Shown here one piece after another: positions 1 to 8,275 of a DNA stretch of 16,683 nucleotides (position 1 is the stretch's first letter; each line of letters opens with the position of its first letter). The stretch is from Oscillospiraceae bacterium (GTDB lineage: Bacteria; Bacillota; Clostridia; Oscillospirales; Oscillospiraceae). The translations under genes were made by a program, and so were the position numbers. The stretch covers positions 1-16,683 of the forward strand of contig JAEEUX010000027.1 in the NCBI GenBank assembly GCA_016290695.1. Direction: 5' to 3'. The notes beneath the pieces are model-generated. The model searched no databases and was not told where the DNA came from. It saw nothing but the letters and a program-made list of their open reading frames with translations.

Positions 1-1263
1 AAACGCGCCTACGCCGAGGCTACGCGCATGGAATATGCCGAGCACGACCCCGTGAGGGGCCGCGCCGTCACTCAAAGGCACGGCGAGCGCTGCCTTATAG
101 TAAATCCGCCCGCAATGCCGCTCGATACGCGCGAGCTCGACGAGGTGGCCGAGCTTCCCTTCACGCGCGAGCCTCACCCGATGTATGACGCCGAGGGCGG
201 CGTTCCCGCGATAGAGGAAGTGCGCTTTTCCATCATCCACAACCGCGGCTGCTTCGGCGGCTGCAATTTCTGCTCCCTCGCCTTCCACCAGGGCAGGATG
301 GTCACGGCGCGCTCTAACGAAAGCGTCGTGCGCGAGGCTGAGAAAATGACGCAGCACCCGCTTTTCAAGGGTTATATCCACGATGTCGGCGGCCCGACGG
401 CGAACTTCAGCCATACCTCCTGCGAGAAGCAGAAGAAATACGGCATGTGCGCGGACAGGAATTGCCTCACCCCGCGCCCCTGCCCGAACCTGAACGCCGA
501 CCACCGCGAGTATCTCGCCCTCCTGCGCCGTCTGCGCGAGGTGCCGGGCGTGAAGAAGGTTTTCGTCCGTTCGGGCATCCGTTTTGACTATATGCTCTGC
601 GATAAAAGCGGAGATTTCTTCGCTGAGCTCGTGAAGCACCATATAAGCGGGCAGCTCAAGGTCGCGCCGGAGCATTGCATTGACAAGGTGCTCGGCTATA
701 TGGGCAAGCCCCCGATAGACGTTTACGAGCGTTTCCTTGAGAAATACGCCCGCCTCAATAAGCAGTATTCAAAGCAGCAGTTCCTTGTGCCCTATCTCAT
801 GAGCTCACACCCCGGCTCCACGCTGGGCGACGCGGTGCGGCTGGCGGAATACTTAAAGGCGCATGGGGTTCGCCCCGAGCAGGTGCAGGATTTTTACCCC
901 ACGCCGGGGACGCTTTCGACCTGCATGTACTATACGGGCATCGACCCGCGCACGGGCGAGAGCGTTTACGCCGCGCGGGGCTACCACGAAAAGGAACTGC
1001 AGCGCGCGCTTTTGCAGTGGACGCGCCCGGAGAAGCGCGCCCTCGTCATCGAGGCGCTCAAAAAGGCGCACCGCGAGGATCTTATCGGCTTCGGCAAACG
1101 CTGCCTTGTCCGCCCGGACGAAGCGCCGCGCGCGAAAAAAGCTGCCGCCGCGCAGAAAGCGGCGAAACAGTCCCAGCGCGGAGCGAAAACAGCCCCCGCC
1201 GCGAAAACCAAACAGAGCGCGGGCAAGAGCAAAAGGAGCCCGGACCGGGGGACAAAACACTGA
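1..1263 (+). CDS. ygiQ: YgiQ family radical SAM protein, 3' part (5' end outside window)
   Basis: The reading frame is open from base 1 through the stop at 1261-1263, so the first ATG at 28 is probably internal and the N-terminal half lies upstream. About 420 residues are visible; complete YgiQ proteins are usually 600-700. The radical SAM CxxxCxxC motif (Cys-Phe-Gly-Gly-Cys-Asn-Phe-Cys) is encoded at 250-273, preceded by HNRG. A second Cys cluster typical of the family (SCEKQ..GMCADRNC..RPCPNL) follows about 50 residues on. These cysteines should bind a 4Fe-4S cluster that cleaves SAM, but the substrate of the family is unknown. The last 50 or so residues are Lys/Arg/Ala-rich and probably disordered, a common YgiQ tail that may bind nucleic acid (inference). 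It is followed 80 bp later by comM. Confidence 0.93.
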   Translation, partial: KRAYAEATRMEYAEHDPVRGRAVTQRHGERCLIVNPPAMPLDTRELDEVAELPFTREPHPMYDAEGGVPAIEEVRFSIIHNRGCFGGCNFCSLAFHQGRMVTARSNESVVREAEKMTQHPLFKGYIHDVGGPTANFSHTSCEKQKKYGMCADRNCLTPRPCPNLNADHREYLALLRRLREVPGVKKVFVRSGIRFDYMLCDKSGDFFAELVKHHISGQLKVAPEHCIDKVLGYMGKPPIDVYERFLEKYARLNKQYSKQQFLVPYLMSSHPGSTLGDAVRLAEYLKAHGVRPEQVQDFYPTPGTLSTCMYYTGIDPRTGESVYAARGYHEKELQRALLQWTRPEKRALVIEALKKAHREDLIGFGKRCLVRPDEAPRAKKAAAAQKAAKQSQRGAKTAPAAKTKQSAGKSKRSPDRGTKH

Positions 1264-1300
1264 TTATTGCAGCAAAGCATCCTTTTGGAGCGTTTTCATG

Positions 1301-1325
1301 CGAGAACCCGGAGAAGCGGGTCTCG
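1301..1325 (+). other. Hairpin between ygiQ and comM
   Basis: A 9-bp stem (CGAGA-A-CCCG pairing with CGGGTCTCG, one bulged A) has a 6-nt loop and is followed by only GTTTC. It sits 5 nt before the comM ribosome site (GGAAGGAG at 1331-1338). The U-run is too short for a confident terminator. It could weaken read-through from ygiQ or tune comM translation. Confidence 0.35.
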
Positions 1326-1343
1326 TTTCAGGAAGGAGTAACT

Positions 1344-2852
1344 ATGACACAGGCCGTCAGATCACTCGGCGTTCACGGCATACGCGGCTACGGCGTTACC
1401 GTTGAATGCTTCGTGTCGTCGGGGCTTACGAGCTTCGATATCGTCGGGCTCGGAGATACCGCCGTCAAGGAGGCGCGGGAGCGCGTCCGCGCCGCGATAA
1501 AATCCTGCGGCTTCGGCTTCCCCAACGGACGCATTACGGTGAACCTCGCGCCCGCCGACATGAAAAAGGGCGGCACGGTGTACGACCTGCCGGTTTTTCT
1601 CGGCATCCTCGCCGCCACGGAGACGATTTCACCGCTGCCGCAGACCGCGGCGTTCTTCGGGGAGCTTTCGCTGATGGGCGAGCTGCGCGGAGTTCCCGGC
1701 GCGCTTCCGATGGCGCTTGCCGCCGCGCGCGAGGGCGTCACGGAGCTTTTCGTTCCTGAGGCCAACGCCCGCGAGGCGGCCTTTGCCGAGGACGTCCGAG
1801 TTTACCCGGTTAAGAATATTGCCGAGCTTATCGACCATCTTTCCGGCGAAAGGCTCATTGAGCCGGAAGCGCCGCCCTGCTTTGACTCTCTGGACGAGGT
1901 GATGCTTGATTTTGCCGACGTAAAGGGGCAGGAAAACGTAAAACGCGCGCTGGAGATCTGCGCCACAGGCTCGCATAATCTTCTTATGAGCGGCCCTCCG
2001 GGAACGGGGAAAAGCATGCTCGCCTCGCGCCTGCCCTCGATAATGCCCCGCATGAGCCGCGAGGAGATCCTTGAAACGACGGAGGTTCATTCCATAGCGG
2101 GGCTTACGGACTCGGCTCACCCCGTCGTTACGACGCGGCCCTTCCGCTCGCCGCACCATACCGTTTCCGCGATAGGGCTTTCCGGCGGCGGGACGAACCC
2201 GCGCCCCGGTGAAATATCCCTCGCACACAACGGCGTCCTTTTCCTCGACGAACTGCCGGAATTTGCGCGCGAAACGCTTGAAATCTTGCGCCAGCCGCTT
2301 GAAACCGGTTCCGTCACCATTTCCCGCGTTTCGGGAACGGTCACCTATCCGAGCCGATTCACCCTCGTTTGCGCGATGAACCCCTGCCGCTGCGGCTGGT
2401 ACGGCCATTCCTCGGGGCGCTGCCGATGCTCCGAGAGCGAGATCCGCGCCTATCGCGGGCGCATTTCCGGCCCGCTGCTGGACAGAATAGATATATTCGT
2501 GAATGTCTCCGCGCTGGAATACGACGAGCTGCGCGAGCGGCCTGCGGGCGAAAGCTCAGCCAGCATACGCGAGCGTGTGAACCGCGCGAGGGAAGTGCAG
2601 CGTCGCCGCTTCGAGGGGTCGAATATCGGTTCGAACGCCTATATGGGCCCGCGCGAGCTTGCCAAATACTGCATACTTGACGACGCGGGCGACAAAATGC
2701 TGCGCGCCGCCTTCGATAAGCTCGGCCTGACCGCGCGCTCGCATGATAAGATCCTCCGCGTCGCCCGCACGATAGCGGACCTCGCCGGAAGCGAAAGCAT
2801 TACGAGCGCCCAGCTCGCGGAAGCGCTCCAATACCGCGGCTTTGAGCTGTAA
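1344..2852 (+). CDS. comM: YifB/ComM-type Mg-chelatase-like AAA+ ATPase
   Basis: This is a 502-residue protein, the usual ComM/YifB length. The order is an N-terminal Lon-protease-like fold domain (about 1-190), an AAA+ Mg-chelatase domain, and the C-terminal Mg-chelatase domain. Visible motifs are Walker A GPPGTGKS (217-224) and Walker B VLFLDE (about 298-303), plus a CAMNPCRCGW stretch after the ATPase core. In Vibrio and Haemophilus, ComM is a hexameric branch-migration helicase that helps integrate transforming DNA. Here that role is inferred from the family only, and the protein also occurs in bacteria not known to be transformable. The frame is open upstream into ygiQ, but ATG 1344 is chosen because GGAAGGAG lies 5 nt before it. 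A 20-bp gap leads to the next gene, suggesting co-transcription. Confidence 0.95.
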   Translation: MTQAVRSLGVHGIRGYGVTVECFVSSGLTSFDIVGLGDTAVKEARERVRAAIKSCGFGFPNGRITVNLAPADMKKGGTVYDLPVFLGILAATETISPLPQTAAFFGELSLMGELRGVPGALPMALAAAREGVTELFVPEANAREAAFAEDVRVYPVKNIAELIDHLSGERLIEPEAPPCFDSLDEVMLDFADVKGQENVKRALEICATGSHNLLMSGPPGTGKSMLASRLPSIMPRMSREEILETTEVHSIAGLTDSAHPVVTTRPFRSPHHTVSAIGLSGGGTNPRPGEISLAHNGVLFLDELPEFARETLEILRQPLETGSVTISRVSGTVTYPSRFTLVCAMNPCRCGWYGHSSGRCRCSESEIRAYRGRISGPLLDRIDIFVNVSALEYDELRERPAGESSASIRERVNRAREVQRRRFEGSNIGSNAYMGPRELAKYCILDDAGDKMLRAAFDKLGLTARSHDKILRVARTIADLAGSESITSAQLAEALQYRGFEL

Positions 2853-2872
2853 TCGGGGAGGAGTGCCGGACT

Positions 2873-3691
2873 ATGCTTTGCGATTATCATATCCACAGCG
2901 TCTATTCCGACGACGCGGAAAACACCATGGCGGAAATGGCGCTTGCCGCCGCCGAAGCGGGGCTCAGCGAAATCTGCTTCACAGACCACGTTGACCTCGA
3001 CGATATAGACGGAAACCCCAACCCCAACGCATGGCGGCGCGAGGAATACCTTGCGATGTACCGCTCTGCGCTCGAAAAGGCGGGGGACAGGATAAAAATA
3101 AAGCTCGGCGCCGAACTCGGCGAAGCAAACCACTTCCCGGACGAGGCGAAGGCTATCGCCGCCGAGGTGCCGGACTTCATCATCGGCTCGACGCATAACC
3201 TTAAAAACACGCCGGATTTTTACCTCGGCGCGCACGGCACGGCGCTTTATACGAGCAAGGAGGCCTGCGCCGCGCTCCTTGACCGCTATGCTGACGAGCT
3301 TATCGAAACGGCTCGGCTCGGGGCCTTCGACGTAATAGGCCACATCGGTTATCCGCTGCGCTATATCCGCGTCTGCGGTTACCCGGAGCTTGACCTGAGA
3401 CCCTGGGAAGCGCGCCTGCGCGAGCTTTTCACCATACTGCGCGATACCGGGCGCGGCGTCGAGATAAATACCTCCGGCCTTCGCGGGACTCTCGGCGAAA
3501 CTATGCCCGCCGCGTGGCTCGTCCGCCTGTGGCATGACTGCGGCGGCGAGGTGATCACCATCGGCTCGGACGCTCACCGCGTCGGCGACGCGGGCGCAGG
3601 GCTCGCTGAAGGGCAAAGACTCGCACGCGATTCCGGATTTGAATATTTCTGCACATTTTCTGAACATAAACCGACATTTATAAAGCTTTAA
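2873..3691 (+). CDS. PHP-domain phosphatase, histidinol-phosphatase (HisJ/HisK) family
   Basis: This is a 272-residue PHP-domain protein. All the metal-site motifs are present: HIHSxYSDD (H6, H8), FTDH (D38, H39), GAELGE (E81), GSTHN (H108), GHIGY (H157) and GSDAH (D233, H235), which together would hold a trinuclear metal centre. The family includes the monofunctional histidinol-phosphate phosphatase of histidine synthesis (EC 3.1.3.15). No other his gene is in view, so the substrate here is an inference and another small phosphate ester is possible. The start is supported by GGGGAGGAG at 2855-2863. The gene lies 20 bp after comM and 14 bp before rpiB on the same strand, so an operon is likely. 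Confidence 0.9.
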   Translation: MLCDYHIHSVYSDDAENTMAEMALAAAEAGLSEICFTDHVDLDDIDGNPNPNAWRREEYLAMYRSALEKAGDRIKIKLGAELGEANHFPDEAKAIAAEVPDFIIGSTHNLKNTPDFYLGAHGTALYTSKEACAALLDRYADELIETARLGAFDVIGHIGYPLRYIRVCGYPELDLRPWEARLRELFTILRDTGRGVEINTSGLRGTLGETMPAAWLVRLWHDCGGEVITIGSDAHRVGDAGAGLAEGQRLARDSGFEYFCTFSEHKPTFIKL

Positions 3692-3705
3692 CGGAGGATT
3701 AAAAA

Positions 3706-4146
3706 ATGACTATTGCTCTTGCAAACGACCACGCGGGTGTGGCTCTCAAGGAAGAAATAAAGAAGCTGTTGGACGAAAGAGGCCTCGGCTACAAGGATTT
3801 CGGCACGAACACCACCGACAGCGTCGATTACCCCGAGTTCGGCGCAGCGGCGGGCCGCGCCGTCGCCTCCGGCGAATGTGAGCTCGGCATAATCATCTGC
3901 GGCACGGGTATCGGCATTTCCATCGCCGCGAACAAGATAAAAGGCGTTCGCGCGGCAAACTGCACGAACTGCTTCATGGCGGAGATGACCCGCCGCCATA
4001 ACGACGCGAACATCCTCGCGCTCGGCGCGCGCGTCGTCGGCCCCGGCCTCGCGCTCAAGATAGTCGAGACCTTCCTCGACACCTCCTTTGAGGGCGGTCG
4101 CCATCAGCGCAGAGTGGATCTTATCTCCGCGCTCGAAAACGCGTGA
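3706..4146 (+). CDS. rpiB: Ribose-5-phosphate isomerase B (RpiB/LacAB family)
   Basis: This 146-residue cytoplasmic enzyme interconverts ribose 5-phosphate and ribulose 5-phosphate in the pentose phosphate pathway. The N-terminus shows the ANDHAG motif (D8, H9). The anion-hole and catalytic segment CGTGIGISIAANK carries the proton-transfer Cys65, and RRHND (H98) supplies the ring-opening histidine, at positions nearly matching E. coli RpiB (Cys66, His99). The length is normal. GGAGG at 3693-3697 sets the ATG. The stop TGA overlaps the next start by one base. The LacA/LacB and allose-6-phosphate isomerase branches share this fold, but the Cys65/His98 set favours RpiB. Confidence 0.95.
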   Translation: MTIALANDHAGVALKEEIKKLLDERGLGYKDFGTNTTDSVDYPEFGAAAGRAVASGECELGIIICGTGIGISIAANKIKGVRAANCTNCFMAEMTRRHNDANILALGARVVGPGLALKIVETFLDTSFEGGRHQRRVDLISALENA

Positions 4147-4352
4147 TGAGAGAGCGGGTTTACCATGACCGCAGGCCGCTCGCCGTGGCGCTGCGCGTCG
4201 TTGCGATAATAATTTTGGCCGCGGTTTTGTTCTGCGTCTTCGCCTTCTTCTGGTTCAGGCAGTATATCGTCGTCGAAAACGGCGAGCTGCGCCTCGACCT
4301 GCCGTGGGAGCAGACGGAGGAAATCCAGCAGGGGGAGGCGGAAGGCACATGA
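4146..4352 (+). CDS. Small single-helix membrane protein of unknown function
   Basis: A 68-residue protein with a basic N-terminus (MRERVYHDRRP), one strongly hydrophobic helix at about residues 13-36 (LAVALRVVAI to FAFFWF) and a short acidic, Glu-rich C-terminal tail. This predicts a bitopic membrane protein with its N-terminus inside. I do not recognise a family. No ribosome site precedes it. Its ATG overlaps the rpiB stop (TGATG), and its own stop overlaps the dtd start (ATGA), so it is probably translated by coupling. A GTG at 4143 is an alternative start one codon earlier. Its position between two conserved genes, with overlaps on both sides, supports it as a real gene. Confidence 0.65.
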   Translation: MRERVYHDRRPLAVALRVVAIIILAAVLFCVFAFFWFRQYIVVENGELRLDLPWEQTEEIQQGEAEGT

Positions 4353-4795
4353 GAGCGGTAGTTACGCGCGTTAAAAGCGCGAGCGTTGCGATAGGCGGCG
4401 CCGTAGTGGGGAAAACTGACGGCGGCTTCCTTGTCCTGCTCGGCGTCCATGCCGATGACGGCGAAACCGAGGCGGAAAAATTAGCCTCAAAAATTACGCA
4501 GCTTCGCGTTTTCGAGGATGAGAGCGGAAAGATGAACCGCTCCCTCACCGATGTCGGCGGGACTATCCTCGTCGTGAGCCAGTTCACGCTTTACGCGGAC
4601 TGCAAAAAGGGCAACCGCCCGTCCTTCATCGCGGCGGCACGCCCCGAAAAGGCGACTGCGCTTTATGAGCGCTTCGTCGCGCTTTGCCGCGAACGCGGCG
4701 TCCATGTGGAAACGGGCGAGTTCGGCGCGGACATGCTCGTTACTTCGGAAAACGACGGCCCAGTCACCATAATCTACGACACAAGGGAACTTTAA
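4349..4795 (+). CDS. dtd: D-aminoacyl-tRNA deacylase (DTD)
   Basis: This 148-residue enzyme removes D-amino acids, and mischarged glycine, from tRNA as a proofreading step. Both family signatures are present: SQFTLYAD (77-84) and the Gly-cisPro motif NDGPVT (135-140), which together exclude L-aminoacyl ends. GNRPSF (88-93) also matches the family. The frame is open upstream to 4304, but ATG 4349 gives the standard MRAVVTRV start, has a GGGGGAGG ribosome site at 4331-4338, and overlaps the preceding stop as ATGA. In many clostridia dtd sits beside an MBL-fold gene and hemZ, as it does here. The stop codon TAA is part of the next gene's ribosome site. Confidence 0.96.
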   Translation: MRAVVTRVKSASVAIGGAVVGKTDGGFLVLLGVHADDGETEAEKLASKITQLRVFEDESGKMNRSLTDVGGTILVVSQFTLYADCKKGNRPSFIAAARPEKATALYERFVALCRERGVHVETGEFGADMLVTSENDGPVTIIYDTREL

Positions 4796-4806
4796 GGAGA
4801 GATTTT

Positions 4807-5424
4807 ATGCTTATCAAAGGCTTCGAGGTCGGACAGCTCAGCACGAACTGCTATATAGTCACCGACGAAAAATCCCTGCAATGCGCCATAATCGACCCCG
4901 GCGCGGAGTCCGGGCGAATCCTGAACTATATTTCGGAGAATAATTTAAAGCCCGTCTGCATTTTCCTCACGCACGGGCATTTTGACCATACCACGGCCGT
5001 CGCCTCCATCCGCGCGGAGCTGGATATCCCGGCCTATATCAATAAGCGCGATGTTAACGAGCCCGGCGCGCAGGGCGGCATGAAGTATACCCTCACGCCC
5101 GGCGAGGCGCTTTGGTATTATAAGGATGGCGACGTTATCGAGGTCGGCTCGCTCAGCTTCCACGTTATGGAAACGCCGGGCCACTCCGAGGGCAGCGTAA
5201 CGCTGCGCTGCGGGGACGCGCTTTTCACCGGCGATACCCTCTTCCGCGATTCCTGCGGAAGAACGGATTTCGACGGAGGCAGCATGGAAACGCTGCTCAG
5301 TTCGCTGAAAAAGCTCTATTCGCTGGAGGGCGATTACGAGGTTTACCCCGGCCACGCCGACGCCACCACTCTCGACAGGGAGCGCCGCTTTAACTATTAT
5401 ATGCGCCGCGCCGTGGAGGGCTAA
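4807..5424 (+). CDS. MBL-fold metallohydrolase (glyoxalase II-like)
   Basis: A 205-residue single-domain metallo-beta-lactamase-fold protein. The zinc-site motif THGHFDH (residues 55-61) is intact, with TPGHSEG (H126), FTGDTLF (D143) and PGH (H183) completing the dinuclear site. The family includes hydroxyacylglutathione hydrolase-like enzymes, but the short form lacks the glutathione-binding C-terminal domain of true glyoxalase II, so the thioester substrate is unknown. AAGGAGA at 4794-4800 overlaps the dtd stop and fixes ATG 4807, which excludes the longer in-frame extension from 4684. The stop TAA overlaps the hemZ ATG by one base. Genes of this type commonly lie between dtd and hemZ in clostridia. 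Confidence 0.92.
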   Translation: MLIKGFEVGQLSTNCYIVTDEKSLQCAIIDPGAESGRILNYISENNLKPVCIFLTHGHFDHTTAVASIRAELDIPAYINKRDVNEPGAQGGMKYTLTPGEALWYYKDGDVIEVGSLSFHVMETPGHSEGSVTLRCGDALFTGDTLFRDSCGRTDFDGGSMETLLSSLKKLYSLEGDYEVYPGHADATTLDRERRFNYYMRRAVEG

Positions 5425-6920
5425 TGGACATTCGCCTCGTCGGACACGATTATAAATACGGCGTGGAGCAGATAATGCTGCTCATGTTCCCCGAGCAGAG
5501 GCCCGTTTACGTTGACCGTGATGCTCCCGAGAGCGCCGATTTCGTCCGCAGCGAGCTTTCGCCGGACGGGCGGAGGGCTGTGACGCTCCTTTTCGTCGGC
5601 GGGAAAAGCGCCGAGGGAGAGGCCGAGCTTCCCGCGCCTCCGCCGTCCGAGCCGCTTTTGCGGGACAGGGAATGCCAGAAGCTTGTGAAGCTCGCGTTTT
5701 TCCGCGCGGCAGTCGCCCTGACGGGCCGGCAGCCGCCGTGGGGCGCGCTTACGGGCATCCGCCCGGGCAAGCTTGCCGAGCGATATATGCGCGAAACGGG
5801 CGCCTCCGAGCGGGAGGCGGTGGAATTCATGCAGCGGGAATATTATCTCACGCCGCGCTCCGCTTCGCTTTGCGCGAGGGTGGCCGAGGAGGCGGAAACG
5901 CTGCGAAAAAGCTTTTCGCCGGAGGATATTTCCGTCTACGCGGGCATCCCGTTTTGCCCGACGCGCTGCGCCTACTGTTCATTTGTGAGCCAGAGCGTGG
6001 AAAAATCCTTCGCGCTCATCGAGCCCTATCTTGAGGCGCTTATTAAGGAAATCCGCGCGGCGGGACGTATTACGCGCGAGCTTGGGCTGCGCGCCGTTTC
6101 GCTTTATGTCGGAGGCGGCACGCCGACGACGCTTTCGGCCCCGCAGCTTGAAAGACTGCTCGGCGAGCTTGGCGAGCAGTTCGGCGGCAGCGCATTGCGC
6201 GAATTGACCGTCGAGGCCGGGCGGCCCGATACGATAGACAGGGAGCGCCTTGCGGCGATATCACGCGGCGGCGCGGGCAGAATAAGCATCAATCCGCAGA
6301 CGATGAACGACGCCGTCCTTGCAGCGATCGGGCGCAAGCACAGCGGTCTTGCCGTGGTAGAAAGCTTCCGCCTTGCGCGGGAGTGTTTTTCCGGCGATAT
6401 AAACATGGACCTTATCGCAGGGCTTCCCGGCGATTGCCCGGAGAGCTTCGCCGCCTCACTCGACGAGGTGATAGCGCTCGCGCCGGAGAATATCACCGTC
6501 CACACGCTGGCGATGAAGCGCGGAAGCCGCCTTATTTCGGAAAATGCCGCCCTACCGACGGGCGGGGACGTTTCCCAGATGCTCGATTATGCCTCCGAAG
6601 CCCTGACCTCCGCGGGCTATTCGCCTTATTACCTCTACCGGCAGAAATTTTCCTCTGGCGGCTTTGAAAATATCGGCTGGACAAAGCCGGGACACACGGG
6701 GATTTACAATATCTGCGTCATGGAGGAGCTTCACAGCGTCCTTGCGCTCGGCGCGGGCGGCGTGACGAAGCTGACCGACCCAACGACGGGTTATCTTGAA
6801 AGAATATCCAACAAAAAATATCCGAAAGAATACATAGAGTCAATAGACGAAATCTGCGATAACAAATACCGTATGCGCGAGTTCTATGCGAAAATGCGGG
6901 AAGGGGGCGCGCGGGCATGA
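5424..6920 (+). CDS. hemZ: HemZ, radical SAM coproporphyrinogen III oxidase-like protein
   Basis: This 498-residue protein has a HemZ-specific N-terminal region of about 165 residues followed by a HemN/HemW-like radical SAM domain. The cluster motif CPTRCAYC (C178, C182, C185) is preceded by YAGIPF, and VGGGTPTTL (229-237) is the SAM-binding glycine motif. EAGRPDTI and the NPQTMN segment also fit the family. HemZ is named for oxygen-independent coproporphyrinogen oxidation in Bacillus, but that activity is uncertain for the clade and no other haem synthesis gene is nearby. The closely related HemW is a haem chaperone, which is an alternative role. Translation is probably coupled: the start overlaps the MBL stop (TAATG), and the end overlaps the next start (ATGA). 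Confidence 0.95.
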   Translation: MDIRLVGHDYKYGVEQIMLLMFPEQRPVYVDRDAPESADFVRSELSPDGRRAVTLLFVGGKSAEGEAELPAPPPSEPLLRDRECQKLVKLAFFRAAVALTGRQPPWGALTGIRPGKLAERYMRETGASEREAVEFMQREYYLTPRSASLCARVAEEAETLRKSFSPEDISVYAGIPFCPTRCAYCSFVSQSVEKSFALIEPYLEALIKEIRAAGRITRELGLRAVSLYVGGGTPTTLSAPQLERLLGELGEQFGGSALRELTVEAGRPDTIDRERLAAISRGGAGRISINPQTMNDAVLAAIGRKHSGLAVVESFRLARECFSGDINMDLIAGLPGDCPESFAASLDEVIALAPENITVHTLAMKRGSRLISENAALPTGGDVSQMLDYASEALTSAGYSPYYLYRQKFSSGGFENIGWTKPGHTGIYNICVMEELHSVLALGAGGVTKLTDPTTGYLERISNKKYPKEYIESIDEICDNKYRMREFYAKMREGGARA

Positions 6921-7516
6921 ACCTTGCCGCCATAATCCTCGCGGGAGGGCTTTCCTCGCGCATGGGTTCCTTCAAGCCGCTTTTGCCGCTGGGCGGAATG
7001 CCTGTTCTAAGACGAACGCTCGAAGCCTACGGCGGCGCGGGTCTGCGCATTATCTGCGTAACGGGTCACCGCGCGGAGGAGCTGAGACCGGTCATTTGCG
7101 ATGCGGGCGCGGAGGAAGCGTATAATGCAGCTTACGAAACGGGCATGTTTTCCTCCGTCCTCACGGGCTTTCGCCGCGCCTCCGAGCTTGGCTGCGACGG
7201 GGCGCTCGTTTCCCCGGCGGACTGCCCGCTCGTTACGCGCGGGGCTGTCGCGCGCGTCCTCGAAAGGGTAAAGACCGCGCCGGAGGAGCTTTGCGTTGCC
7301 GCTTATCGCGGCGAGCGCGGGCACCCGCTTTACGTTCCTGCGCGTGTTTTCCCGGAAATCCTCACGCATGACGGCGAGGGCGGGCTTCGCGCCGTTACGC
7401 GCAGATATGAGCAGCGCCTTGTGGAAACGGACTGCCCCGGCGTCCTCGTGGATATGGACACGCCGGAAGCGTACCGCGCGGCGCTGGCTGCCTATGAGCA
7501 GCAACAGAATTTATAA
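6917..7516 (+). CDS. MobA/MocA-like nucleotidyltransferase, first gene of a three-gene module
   Basis: This 199-residue protein has the GT-A-type nucleotidyltransferase signature LAGGLSSRMGSFKPLLPLGG (residues 8-27), where the glycines hold the NTP phosphates and Lys contacts the pyrophosphate. VSPADCPLVT (about 95-104) corresponds to the metal-binding 'DQPL' segment of MocA. MocA transfers CMP to molybdopterin for xanthine-dehydrogenase-type enzymes, and MobA transfers GMP. Which nucleotide and acceptor are used here cannot be read from the sequence. It overlaps hemZ by 4 nt and is followed after 15 nt by a methyltransferase and then a ligase. That set recalls the group named by NCBI after Desulfovibrio DVU_1551, DVU_1556 and DVU_1553 (from memory, not checked), which points to a shared pathway rather than general Mo-cofactor work. 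Confidence 0.85.
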   Translation: MNLAAIILAGGLSSRMGSFKPLLPLGGMPVLRRTLEAYGGAGLRIICVTGHRAEELRPVICDAGAEEAYNAAYETGMFSSVLTGFRRASELGCDGALVSPADCPLVTRGAVARVLERVKTAPEELCVAAYRGERGHPLYVPARVFPEILTHDGEGGLRAVTRRYEQRLVETDCPGVLVDMDTPEAYRAALAAYEQQQNL

Positions 7517-7531
7517 CGGAGGGCCTTGACC

Positions 7532-8275
7532 ATGGCTATATTTCACCCCGGTGACATGACGCTTACCGCCGAAACGGCGGCGCTCGCCGGCTTTAAAAAG
7601 GGCGACCGCATCCTTGACCTCGGCTGCGGCGACGGCGAGAGCATGAGCTTTATGCGCGATTCGCTCGGCCTGCTGCCCTATGGCTGCGACGCCGACCAGA
7701 AGATGCTTGACCGCGCCGCCGCGCGCGACCCGAAGCTCAAGCTCCGCAAAACCGACGGCGTGGAGCTTGATTACCCCTCGCTATACTTCGACGGAGCCGT
7801 GATGGAATGCTCTTTTTCGCTCATGGACAGGCATGACGAGCTTCTGCATGAGCTTTACTGCGTCCTCAAGCCCGGAGCGCGCCTTGCGATAAGCGACCTG
7901 TACGCCATTAACCCCGACCCCGCGCGCGTCCGCGAGGAGCATGAAAAGGCCGTCCGCTTCCTCAATACCCCGCATAAGGACTCGGACTGCGAAAAGGACA
8001 TAAAATACCCCTCGCCCTATACCGTGGACGGCGTTTTCGTGCAGGAGGAGCTTATCTACGCCATACGCGACTGCGGCTTTGAGATAGTCGCCTTCCGCGA
8101 TAAAACGCCTCAGCTTCGCGACTTTTACGCGCAGGCGCTCATGGATTACGGCTCGCTCGACGCCTTCTGGAAGGCAAATATCCCGGACGGCTCCGAACCC
8201 TGCGGCTTCTGCAGGGCAAAGCCCACGAAGCACACCGGCTACTTTATCCTCGTCGCGGAGAAGCTTTCCAAATGA
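7532..8275 (+). CDS. Class I SAM-dependent methyltransferase, second gene of the module
   Basis: This 247-residue protein has SAM-binding motif I as ILDLGCGDGES (27-37), an acidic end to strand 2 (YGCDAD), motif III-like FDGAVMECS, and a post-motif VLKPGARLAISD. This is a UbiE/Methyltransf_11-type fold. The region from about 125 to 240 is less familiar and ends with a Cys pair PCGFCRAK (C224, C227) just before the last strand, which could be a metal or redox site. The longer frame starts with a TTG at 7526, but ATG 7532 is chosen because CGGAGGG at 7517-7523 stands 8 nt before it. Its stop overlaps the ligase start (ATGA), so the two are probably translationally coupled. The methyl acceptor is unknown; it resembles what NCBI calls the DVU_1556 family (from memory). 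Confidence 0.85.
   Translation: MAIFHPGDMTLTAETAALAGFKKGDRILDLGCGDGESMSFMRDSLGLLPYGCDADQKMLDRAAARDPKLKLRKTDGVELDYPSLYFDGAVMECSFSLMDRHDELLHELYCVLKPGARLAISDLYAINPDPARVREEHEKAVRFLNTPHKDSDCEKDIKYPSPYTVDGVFVQEELIYAIRDCGFEIVAFRDKTPQLRDFYAQALMDYGSLDAFWKANIPDGSEPCGFCRAKPTKHTGYFILVAEKLSK

Noticed and set aside
1017..1343. Longer comM start within ygiQ
   Set aside because: The upstream frame is compositional carry-over within ygiQ. ATG 1344 has a strong ribosome site and gives the normal ComM N-terminus and length.
2639..3667. 342-codon open frame on the - strand opposite comM and the PHP gene
   Set aside because: It has no family-like motif or ribosome site, and it runs against two well-supported genes. 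In GC-rich coding DNA the antisense frame is often open.
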